DNA of 64,000 bases, from positions 216,727-280,726 of the forward strand of contig JAJAGP010000566.1 in assembly GCA_025084515.1 (NCBI GenBank). Reading direction: 5' to 3'. Source of the DNA: Ancistrus triradiatus. Taxonomy: Eukaryota > Chordata > Actinopteri > Siluriformes > Loricariidae. A model generated the notes under the pieces. That model had not been told where the DNA came from and made no database searches. It saw only the letters and a list, made by a program, of their open reading frames with translations. How positions within the stretch are numbered: position 1 is the first letter of the stretch; each line of letters starts with the position of its first letter. Positions 47,829 through 60,400 of the stretch are shown in pieces. The translations under genes were made by a program, and so were the position numbers.

Positions 47829-50800
47829 ATTGTTAGAGAAGCCAGTGTAGCCAATCAGTCGAGCAGCAGCATGAAGTTTTGAAGCACCCTCATCGCCTCC
47901 AACCACTTCTCACGAGAGAAAACAGAGCTTCATACCAGTAGAAGCTTCTCAGTAGAGATTCTCCCTCCCATTGTTGTGTGTATGTATGGGAGTAAATTTA
48001 GGGAGGCTCTGAGGCTGCAGCCTATATTTGGTAATATTGGTGGGTTTCCTCACACGAACTGCTTCCACAACATTTCTGTTGGATTAAGGTCAGGACTTGA
48101 CCATTACAATGGATTAACTCTCTTTCTTCTGTAACCTTTGGTACAACAGCTTTTGTGCTTTGGGTTGTTGTTTTGTTGCCTGACCCACATTGTGTTGAGA
48201 TTCAGTTCATGGACAGACGTATTTACATTGTCCTTTCAAATTTGCTGTTCCATCAATGATGCCCTGGCCCAGATGCAGCAATGATACTGCCTCACCAGGT
48301 TTTAAAAAAATAGAAATCTAAGGTTGCACTGAGCACAAGCTCAATAAAACTCCATAGATAATGGCTGGAAAAAAATATAGTGGCCTGTCTGATGAACTGA
48401 ATCTCAGTTTCTACTGAGGCACCATCCCACAAATCATCTCAAACTATTTTCCTGAACATGGCAAGGAATTCTTCAGTGGCCTTAGCAGTCACCTAGTCTG
48501 AATCCAGTAGAAGACCTTTGGGATGTGGTACAACAGGAGACTCACAGTGCACCTGAAAAATCTGCATGATTTGCATGATGCAGTTACGTCAACTTGGCCG
48601 GATCTTAAAGGAATGTTTCCATCACTTGGTGGAATCCATGACATGAAGAATTCAGGGAGGCCCTACCCAGTAGTAGTATAGTGTTGCTAATAAAGTGTTA
48701 ATTTGGTGTACAGTCAATGCACCTCAGACATGAAGAGAGGGAAATTTGTTGCATGAAAACCAGACCTTCGTATGAATGAGTGAATGAACCCATTCTGACC
48801 TCTTTGTCTCTTGACTGGCCCATTTCTTCCTTGCTGGAGGTGGAGCTATTGTCATCATCCTCATTAGAGCTCAGCCCCTCCTCTTCCTCGGACAGGTCGC
48901 CGCCTGAATGAGGCCTGTCGGAAGTAAATTACACTGATGTGTTATTCATATGACACACAGACACATTAAGAGATAAATAATGCAGTTAGTAGAATTTTTA
49001 CTTATTTAGTGGTACCTCGGTTCTCGTCATTAATTAGTTCAAAAACCAAAAATGACAAGTACTGATGAAAATTACAGACCTCTCTCATCTTTCTACGTAG
49101 GAGAACTTGCACAATCAGTGGCTGACTAAATACTTTTTTGCCCCACTGTATGATCCTACAAGTACATCATTAACTGTATCATGAACTGAGAAGTTTAACG
49201 AGTGTTTGGTAGAGCATCTATACTGAGCGTCTGTACTGTTAAAGTCCTTTCGGTTGGCAGTCAATACAACCCTTTTCAGAATCCATGGAGACTTATTTGC
49301 ACTAAGTGTACAGTACTGTAGATGTAAAAATAAAAAAAGCACAATGAAAATAGAGGAAATCATCACATTATCTTTAGATTCACTTCACTGAGCACCGGCT
49401 ATCGTGAACCTGAATCACTGAATCGTGGTTTGACTGAAAGGAGCTGCAGGGCTCGACTCATACAAGTTCAAGCAAGTGATCCAAGTACCGAGCAAACAAC
49501 GAGAACCATGGTTGAGAACCGACGTACCACTGTATAGAAATAAAAAGGAATGTCTTTTATCCAATGTAAAATCGATAATCGTGAGAAAACCGATTCGTGA
49601 ACGCAATATCGTGAGTCGAATCATCAGTAGAGTGTATTGTTGCACCCAGTGGTGTGCAGAGCATATAGGGAGTTCAGCTTCAGCAACCCTATCTGAAAAA
49701 GCTTCTAACATCACAATTACAGACACACATCACTCAGTGCGTCCGTTCTGTAAAATTGCAAGTTATGCTATCTGGACGTTGTCCGAACACCATATTATGT
49801 ATCGTCGTCCTAAGCAATGCTAACTGCTGCAGTGACTGTCACATTGATTTGTCTGGTTTTTTTTTTTGTTTGTTTGTTGTTTTTTTTTTGCTATTAAAGG
49901 TGGGTACAATCATTTCAAAGTTAGGGTCACATTGATTTTTTTCTTGTTTTTCTGCTTTTTTTTGTTTGTTTTGTTTTTGTTTTTTTTGCTATTTAAGGTG
50001 GGTACAAATAATTTCAAAGGTAGGGTCACATTGATTTTCCGTTTTTGTGTTTTTTTTTTTTTTTGCTTGTTTTTTGCTATTAAAAGTGGTACAATCATTT
50101 CAAAGTTAGGGTCACATTGATCTTCTGCTTTTTTTTTTGTTTTGTTTTGTTTTTTTTGCTATTAAAGGTGGGTACAATCATTTCAAAGTTAGGGTCCACA
50201 TTGACTTTCTGCTTTTTTTGTTTGTTTTTTGTTTTTTTTCTATTAAAAGGTGGGTACAATCATTTCAAAGTTAGGGTCACATTGATCTTCTGCTTTTTTT
50301 TTTTGTTTGTTTTGTTTTTATTGCTATTAAAGGTGGGTACAATCATTTCAAAGTTAGGGTCACATGATTTTCTTTTGATTTTCTGTTTTGTTTTTTTTTT
50401 TTTGTTTTTTTTTTTTTTTTTTTTTGCTATTAAAGGTGGGTACAATCATTTTCAAAGTTAGGGTCACATTGACTTTCTGCTTTTTTTTTTTGTTGTTTTG
50501 TTTTTTTTTTTTGCTATTAAAGGTGGTACAATCATTTCAAAGTTTAGGATCACATTGACTTTCTGCTTTTTTTTGTTTGTTTTTGTTTTTTGCTATTAAA
50601 GGTGGGTACAATCATTTCAAAGTTAGGGTCACATTGATTTTCTGCTTTTTTGTTTTGTTTTTTTTTTTGCTATTAAAGGTGGGTACAATCATTTTCAAAG
50701 TTAGGATCACATTGATTTTTTCTGGGTTTTTTTTTTTTGTTTTGCTTGTTTTATTGCTATTAAAGGTGGGTACAATCATTTCAAAGTGGGGTCACATTGA

Positions 50801-52424
50801 TTTTTCTTCTCTGCTTTTTTTGTTTTGTTTTGCTTGTTTTTTTGCTATTAAAGGTGGGTACAATCATTTCAAAGTTAGGGTCACATTGATTTTTCTGGTT
50901 TTTTTTTTTGTTTTGCTTGTTTTAATTGCTATTAAAAGGTGGGTACAAACAATCATTTTTCAAAGTTAGGGTCACATTGATTTTCTGCTGCTTTTTTTGT
51001 TTTGTTTGCTTGTTTTTTTTGCTATTAAAGGTGGGTACAATCATTTCAAAGTTAGGGTCACATTGATTGTGTGGGGTTTTTTTTGTTTTTGTTTTGGTTT
51101 TTTTGATATTTAAAGGTGGGTACAATCATTTCAAAGTTAGGGTTCACATTGTAGTTTTCCTGCTTTTTTTTGTTTGTTTGTTTTGTTTTGCTATTAAAGG
51201 TGGGTACAATCATTTCAAAGTAGGGGTCACATGGATTTTCTGCTTTTTTGTTGGTTTGTTTTGTTTTTTTTGCTATTAAAGGTGGGTACAATCATTTCAA
51301 AGTTAGGTTTCACTTTGATTTCTGCTTTTTTGTTTGTTTTTGTTTTTTTTGCTATTAAAGGTGGGTACAATCATTTCAAAGTTAGGGTCACATTGATTTT
51401 CTGGGTTTTTTTTTTTTGTTTTGCTTTTTTTAGTATTGCTATTAAAGGTGGGTACAATCATTTCAAAGTTAGGGTCACATTTTCTTTTCTTCTGCTTTTT
51501 TTTTTGTTTTGTTTTGCTTGTTTTTTTTGCTATTAAAGGTGGGTACAATCATTTCAAAGTTAGGGTCACATTGATTGTCTGGTTTTTGTTTTGTTTTTTG
51601 GTTTTTTTGCTATTAAAGGTGGGTACAATCATTTCAAAGTTAGGGTCCACACATACTAATTTTCTGTTGTGTTTTTTTTTAAATTTTTTTTATTTATTAA
51701 CGGTGGGTACAATCATTTCACAAATTTCTGCGCAGCAAACTGATCACCAACTTCCCACCACATCATTTTTCATGGGAAGGCAACAGTTTTTCTTCGGACG
51801 ATGGACTCTCTCATCAATGACCTTGCAGTGACATGCTGCATCTGGTGCTTCCCCATTACCGCATACAAACCAATATCAAACCAACAGCGATGGTCATGTG
51901 GTCAGAAACCAACCACAGAAACTAGATCACCAACACAATCCATGCAGGGAATAAAGCCCCCTCCAGTTCCATCTGCACCCTACAAGAACAGGAGTGTGGT
52001 CCGAAGCGTACGCGGCGTGTTTATAAAACCCAGTAACATTACCTCTCAACTTCCAACACTGTAAAGCCTCCCTTATTCATTCAACAACAATATCTTCATT
52101 CAAACTCACATGACGTGAATTCAAAATTCATCCCTTTCACAAACCAGGAAGGAATTTTCCCCCAGAAATGTGTTTGTGTGTGTGTGTGCGTGTGTGTGAG
52201 AGAACGCTCCTCAGTGGTCTGACCATTATCGGATTAGAATAAGTAGTCCGGTTTAAAGGGTCTCATTTCTCACACTCACACACTGAGTCTCTCTCTCCTG
52301 TTCTGAGTTAATACCTCTCGACCCTTTTCTTTCCCTGTTTTCTCTCTTTGCTGGAGAAAGACAGAGCTCCTCTTGTTTACCGCCTCGGGGAGCTTATATA
52401 AACTCAACCCGTACAGGAACGCCA

Positions 52425-52469
<45 letters not shown>

Positions 52470-54380
52470 CGTGAGGATTTGTAAGAGTCAGCAGTTCAAA
52501 TAAACGTAGCACTGTTAAACGGACAACATTTCGGTAGCGTGCAAATAAAATCTGTCAATATTTAATAAACATTTCCTTCAGCGTATGGGTGTTAATGACA
52601 CCCACGCAGAGTAATTACATTTATACTGCAATGCATTTCCCCTGCAGAAAAACACAAAACCACTATAAGTCACAGCACTGATGCGCAGTGCAGAATAAAA
52701 ACTAATCATAGCCGGTTTAAAGGAGGCTCTGGTCATCTGAAGTAACATTATAAAAAGAGGGGTGTAAAATCCAATCCAAATCGAGCACTTCAAAACGAAA
52801 CAGTGAGACAAGACAAACACTTGGTTCGCTGCATTCCAGTCTCACTGGGTTTGTTTTGTCACAGTAACTGTTATTCCAGCGGTTGCCTTTCTTAAGGTTG
52901 CAGGTAAAGCAAACACAGAAGAAGAAAAAAAACAGGCTGATACCACAAAAAGTCGCCAGTACCTCAACTATCAGCTTGAGTCGTGACCGAGACGCAACAA
53001 GTGAGAAAAAGAGTGCACGCCACACTGCTCAGTGCTCACCAAGAGAAAGGTGTGAGGCTAGATCAGAGCGAGAACGTCTGATTAGCACCTCAAATATTAT
53101 TCTAATCATAATATAAATGAGAGTAATTAAAAACCCTCCAGTGCCGGTCGGTGCAGACGTGTTCAGTTATTGCAGCAGCAGTGAAATTTTTTTAAATAAT
53201 TTCACCATCTCCAGACACTTGAGACAAAATTTGTAATCACTGTGCATGTGACACAGCAATTCATTTTCATTTCATTTACAGCATTTAGCAGACGCCCTTA
53301 TCCAGAGCGACTTCCAATTGATACAGTCTTACAATCCAAGCAATTGTGGGTTAAGAGCCTTGCTCAAGGACCCAACTGTGGCAGCTTGGCAGAGGTAGGA
53401 TTTGAACCATGGACCTTCTGGTCCATAGTCCAGTACCTTACCCACTAGGCTACCACAGTCCCCAATTAGAACTTTTGTTACATGTCCCTCAGTAATTATA
53501 AGACAACCCTTTGGGTAATTCCTTTGGGCAGGAATTTTTATTTCAGTGCATTATTCATGACATTTATGGCTCAGGTCATTTGTTCTTGTGTCTAGGAAGT
53601 AGGCGAGCATGAAGGTTCAACTGTTTAGTGTATAATGCAGTAAAACAGATCTAACTCCAGTGGTACCTCGACAAGTACTGAGAACATTCTTCCCATAAGG
53701 AATAATGTCAGTTGAATTAATCTGTTCCAGACCCCAAGAAAATCCACACCGTATAAGGTTAATGCGTTAATGGAGTTGTATTGTACAGGTGCTCCCTGAT
53801 TCATGATGGAGATATGTTCCAGATCGATCATAAGTTACATGTGTCATGAATGGGGCTGTTCAAACGAGTGCTTGGTATAGTGGTCTGTACTGTATAATAC
53901 ACTATAAGTAATGATTAGTAAGGTACTGTTTAAAACACATTAACATACAGTTGGCCAAAGTCATTGACACAAAGCTTATTTTATGATAAAGTGTTGAAAA
54001 ATCTCATGTAATTTAGTAAGCAATGGATAGAAAGTGAAAGCAATTACTCAGTGCTATCACTGCTGCTAATGCTAACTGCTCAGTCTGTGTTCTAGAGATT
54101 CAGAACAGGATTTCCATTTCGGTTGGCTGTCAAGCCTGTCCTTTTTAGGTTAGTGGAGACTGCTTTGCACTAAGAACACAGCAGTGTAAATGTAAAAATA
54201 AATAAATACATGATAAACACAGCGGAGATCTTCCCTGGGAAATCTGAATCAATGAATCACTGTGTACTGAATCGTGAATCCAGTTTCAACTGAAGCAAGT
54301 CGCACGGCTCGACTCAGAGGTTAAGGCAAATGTGGTGAGTACCGAGCAAATGACGCGCATATGCGTATATGTGTATAAAT

Positions 54381-54426
<46 letters not shown>

Positions 54427-57400
54427 GTGTGTGAGTGAGTGAGTGAGAGAGTGCAAGGAGGAACAAGAGGAGCACTGCCAGAGCCCTGCAAAATGACCTC
54501 CAGCAGGCCACAAATGTGCATGTGTCTGCACAAACGGTTAGAATCCGACTCCATGAGGATGGTATGAGGGCCCGACGTCCACAGATGGGGGTTGTGCTCA
54601 CAGCCCAACACCATGCAGAACGCTTGGTATTTGCCAGATTGGCAAACTCGCCACTGGCGCCCTGTGCTCTTCACAGATGAAAGCAGGTTCACACTGAGCA
54701 CATGTGACAGACGTGACAGAGTCTGGAGACGCCGTGGAGAGCGATCTGCTGCCTGCAACATCCTTCAGCATGACTGGTTTGGCAGTGGGTCAGTAATGGT
54801 GTGGGGTGACATTTCTTTGGACGGCCGCACAGCCCACCATGTGCTCGCCAGAGGTAGCCTGACTGCCATTAGGTACCGAGATGAGATCCTCAGACCCCTT
54901 GTGAGACCATATGCTCGTGCGGTTGGCCCTGGGTTCCTCCTAATGCATGACAATGCTAGACCTCATGTGGCCGGAGTGTGTCAGCAGTTCCTGCAAGATG
55001 AAGGCATTGAAGCTATGGACTGGCCCGCCCGTTCCCCAGACCTGAATCTGATTCAGCACATCTGGGACATCATGTCTCGCTCCATCCACCAGCGTCATGT
55101 TGCACCACAGACTGTTCAGTAGTTGGTAGACGCTTTAGTCCAGGTCTGGGAGACCATCCGGCACCTCATCAGGAGCATGCCCAGGCATTGTAGGGAGGTC
55201 ATACAGGCACGTGGAGGCCACACACACAATACTGAGCCTCATTTTGACTTGTTTTAAGGACATTGCATCAAAGTTGGATCAGCCTGTAGTGTGTTTTTCC
55301 ACTTTAATTTTGTGTGTGACTCCAAATCCAGGCCTCCATTGATGATTTTTGTGTGATTTTGTTGTCAGCACATTCAGCTTTGTACAGAACAAAGTATTCA
55401 ATGAGAATATTTCATTCATTCAGATCTGGGATGTGTTATTTGAATGTTCCCTTTATTTTTTTTGAGCAGTATTTTTTTTTTTTCTCTCCTACCCCCAATT
55501 CATTTTAAGACAATGCATAGCGTCATTTAAATTTCCATTTAGCAGATACACATACAGAAGTGTTTCATCAAGTTCAAGATCTGCTAATTTACTCAGTGAT
55601 TTTAACTATAGATGTGGAGAGCAAAGCAGCTTTACAAAGAGATTTACAAAAAGAGAGTCTAGACCTTAAGTGAGCACCCCAAGGCCACAAAGGCAAGGAA
55701 CTCCTGAAATTCATAAGGTAGAAGCCTTGAGATCCAGCCTTGCTTAAACAGTCTACAGCCCAAAAACACCAAACTAAACCAACTAAACCCTTTCAGGATT
55801 TAGTACCGTGCCTTGAAAAATTATTCATACCCCTTAAACTTTTCCACATTTTTTCATGACACACCCACAAACTTAAATGTATTTTATTGGAATGTTATGT
55901 GATTAGACCAACACAAAGTAGCAAGTAAATGTGAAGTGAACAGAAAATGATACATAGGTTTCAAAACTTTTAATAAAGAAAAATCTAAAACGTGTGGTAT
56001 GCATTTGTATTCAGCCCCCCTGTACTCTGATACCCATAAATAAAATCCGGTGTGACCAATTGCCTCCAGAAGTCACCTAAATAGTAAAGAGAATCCACTT
56101 GTGTGTAATTTATTCTCAGTGTTACTACAGCTGTTCCGGGAAGGCCTCAGAGGTTTGTTAGAGAACATTAGTGATCAAACAGCATCATGAAAACCAAGGA
56201 ACACATCAGACAGGTCAGGGATAAAGTTGTGGAGAAGTGTAAAACACGATTAGGTTATTAAAAAAATACCTCAAGCTATGAACATCTCATGGAGCACTGT
56301 TCAATACATCATCCGAAAATGGAGGCACAACTGCAAACTTACCAAGACATGGCCGTCCACCTAAACTGACAGCCCAGGCAAGAAGAACACTAATTAGAGA
56401 AACACCCAAGAGCTCAGATGGAAGAATCTGTCCACAGGGCAACTATTAGTCATGTACTCCACAAAGCTGGCCTTTATGGAAGAGTGGCAAGAAGAAACCC
56501 ATTTTTGAAAGCAAGCTATAAGAAGTCCCATTTTCAGTTTGTCACAAGCCATGTAGAGGACACAGCAAACGTGGAGGACGGTGCTCTGGTCAGATGAGAC
56601 CAAAGTTGAACTTCCTGACCTAAATTCAAAACGCTATGTGTGGCGGCAAACTAGCACCACACATCAGCCTGAACACCCCATCCCCACCGTGAAACATGGT
56701 GGTGGCAGCATCATGCTGTGGGGAAGCTTTTCTCCAGCAGGGATAGGGAAGCTGGTCAGAGTTAATGGGAAGATGGATGGAGCTAAATACAGGGTAATCC
56801 TAGAGGAAAACCTGGTAGAAGCAGGGGCGGAGGTTCACCTTCCAGCAGGACAATGACCCTGAACATACAGCCAGAGCTACAATGGAATGGTTTGGATCGA
56901 AGCATATTCATGTTTAGAATAGCCCAGTCAAAGTCCAGACCTAAATCACATTAAGAATTTGTGGCATGACTTGAAAACTGCTGTTCACAGACGCTCTCCA
57001 TCCAATCTGACTGAGCTTGAGCTAATTTGCGAAGAAGAATGGGCAAAAATTTCATCCTGTAGATCTGCAAAGCTGGTAGAGCCATACCCTAAAAGACTTG
57101 CAGCTGTAATTGCAGTGAAAGGTCGTCCTACAAAGTATTGACTCAGGGGGGTGAATACAAATACTGTATGTGCCACACTTTCCAGATTTTTTACTTTTTT
57201 TTTAAATATTTGTAAAACATTTTGAAAACCATGTATCATTTTCTTTTCACTTCACAATTACTTGATACTGTGTGTTGGTCTATCACATAAAATCCCAATA
57301 AAATACATTTACGTTTGTAGGTGTAACGTGAAAAAATGTGGAAAAGTTCAAGGGGTATGAATACTTCTGCAAGGCACTGTAGAGTGCTATCAGCTAGCCT

Positions 57401-60400
57401 TGTTTCCAATTTGCTTATTAATCTGATCAAGCATGAATATAAAACATACTAGGTGTGTGTCTTAAAAATAAAGAACCATAGTACGGTCACAAACTAACTA
57501 GCTCTCTGCTCAATCTCTCTGTCAGTGTGCTTGCACTGGGAACTATTATGATGTAAACTATGATATGTATGATATGAACTATTATGGTGTAAACACTACC
57601 CACCCTGATAAGACATGGGTGCTGCTTCACCTGGATCCACCTGCACCATCTGCTGCAGTCAGTCATTACACCCGGACACCAGAGCTCAACTAAACCTGAT
57701 CTTAAAACTCGAGTCAAATGTATTTTAGATTTGAGCCTTATGTGACATGTTTGTAAGGTGATGAGCGCCGGGGAAAGCCGTGGTCGTGACAATAATCGTT
57801 TTTGGTTTTCCACTTTCAATACATTATTCAATACATTACATGAGATATTGAACACTTTATTACAAAATAAGCTTTGTGTTAATGATTTTGCCCAGCTGTA
57901 ATATAACTATCAATATAAGTGTTTTAAGCATGTAAGCTATGCTATGCTATATACATGATATATACTTAAACTCCTCAGTTATAATACATTCATCTTATGA
58001 TATATTTGTCGGAACATTATCTCCATCGTACAGTGGGGACTTCCTGTAACAGAGAATATTCAATATTATACCACAGGTAGTTCCGACCTGGCAATCTGAT
58101 TGGCTGAGAGACGTGTTCCTCGTGATTTTATTGCCGATAATGGCACTCTGACCGGCGCTCTATAAGTATTACTCCGCGGCACACAGACGTAACCTAGCAA
58201 CGATACCTGACCTAAAAAGCAGCCAAATTATAATGAGTAAAACCATGCCGAAATGAAAGCTATAATTAGTTTTCAAAACCTTTTGCTTTTGAAAATTATT
58301 TAAATTTGGAAGATGAAGCTATTAATGAACAACCTGAGCCAAAGGTTTATCACCTTTAGGATTTGGAAGCTCTGGAAAAGCCAAACAAAGTCAGTCCTTT
58401 AAATCAAACGTCCGGCTCTTAATGGATTCACAGCTCGACTGAAGATCAGTTTTAGTCCCATCAACAAAAATGACCTGAATAAGCTTCATCCCTCACAAAG
58501 ACGTCGTTTGCTGGAGTTAAACTCGGCTCTTTCATTAAACACCATCGGCGGCTGATCGGAGCTTCATTCATCTGATAGGTTTGTTATCTGTAAGTCCAGC
58601 TCTAACCCAGAGAAGCTGCTGATGCTCTGTAACTCTGTCCTTACATTTCTGACTGATCAGATTCACATTAAGAGCTTCATCATACACATTTATAATCGCT
58701 AATCAAACAGGATCCTAGACTTTGGTTCTAACACCGGGATCTCACTCCGATCTGCTTCAGTTGGTAGAATAGTGGATCTTAGTAACAGCCTGCCTTATAA
58801 ACCCCACCCATTTTATTTGCTGAATGTAAATAAACTTTCTTTTTAATAAATTGAAACTTACCATCAATATATTTGTGTTTATTGTCTGTATAATAAAGTT
58901 GTTGGTCATTCTGTTCCTCGATTTTATTGACTGAAGGGCTTAGCCGCGGGGGAACGATAGAATGGAACTATTTTACCTCGCAGAAGGCTGATAAACAAAT
59001 CGTTCTTTCTGTCCTCTTTACCTTAAAATCTAACAATAAATGGTGATAGTGAAACTGTGGTATAATCACATTAATCAACACTACAATTAGATAGAATAAT
59101 TAATGGTGCCATTGAAATTTTCAGTGACAACTATGCAGAAGCTTGGGAACTGTAATAAATTACATTATCACACCCTCTGCCAGGACAGCTGCACTGCGAC
59201 AACACCTATTGTTCAAAGCACTGCTAACGTAAATAAATACTGAACTGCATTAACCCTTGCAGGACACTGTTACTGTCATGTGGCCAATATAACTGACACC
59301 TGAATGCACAGTCATGTTGTGACTATTGTATAGGTGATGATGATAAATGTGCTTCTTAGAAATGAGAAAGAAAACAACAACGAGAGAGAGAGAGAGAGAG
59401 AAAAAGAGAGAGAGAGGGGTATTTTCCAGAGGCCTCTCTACTCTCCAGACATTTCCTGCTCTGCCACTGAAAATAACCCACAGGAAAGCGAGTCAGCCTG
59501 AACTCCAGCACTGGACATTACAGTCTCTTTCAGTTTTCAGTCTTTCTCTCTCACACCAACTGAGACTAACTGTAGTCTTAGAGCTCTTCAAGTTCAACTC
59601 AACTCATTCATTACAAACATTAGATACGCCGGTAGATTCTCATATTTGAATAGTTTAAGCACAACAAAAAAAAGATACTAAAAATAATATTACTGATAGC
59701 GGACATGAATAGTGATGACAGATCGCTGACGGTCTAACATCTCTGGCGATGGTGATATTTACATTTACAGCATTTAGCAGATGCCCTTATCCAGAGCGAC
59801 TTACAATTGATACGATCTTACAATCCAAACAATTGTGGGTTAAGGGTCTTGCTTAAGGACCCAACAGTGGCAACTTTTTGGCTGAGGTGGGATTTGAACC
59901 CTGGACCTTCTGGTTCATAGTCCTGCACCTTAACCACTAGGTCACCACAGTCCCGATATGATTCCAAGTGGCTGACACTTTCACTGTTAATCTGCTGCAG
60001 GAGAGCGAATCAAACAAACCATGATTTAATTACATTTTCATATGCATTACCACTTAATTTTTTTTTTTCAAATGTTCTACAGACTTTCTCACTCATTAAC
60101 AAACCCCCGACACCAGTTCCAGATTTATTAGCACCATTGGCAGAGAAGGGTGAAAAAAAGTGATGTGAAAAAATGTCTGTGGCTACTTAGCTTCAATCCC
60201 ATACAGACACTTAACTAAATCTAGTTCATTGTAAGGCAAGACAAAACTCTCATGGTAGATCACTAACAAAGCCACGTCACTGTTACAATTGAACACCACT
60301 ATCCGAATTCTTGATAGAACATATGGGTTTTTTAATCATTTCAAATATGGTGGCGCAGTTATTAAGCTACTTCACTATTGATAAAAAGTTTGAGGGCAAC

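Noticed and set aside
47351..47906. Long cysteine-rich open frames on the minus strand
   Set aside because: They follow the ACAG/CAGA repeat and the (AC)n runs; several frames are open at once and the residue mix is that of the repeat.
50100..50120. Telomere-like TTAGGG in the tandem unit
   Set aside because: Each unit has a single ttaggg, not a run of hexamers; no sign of a telomere.
49860..51720. CRISPR-like array
   Set aside because: The units are eukaryotic tandem repeats with T-run spacers of low complexity, no unique spacers and no cas genes.
49866..51831. Phe-rich or Lys-rich open frames on both strands
   Set aside because: They arise from the T-rich spacers of the tandem array and change frame with each unit.
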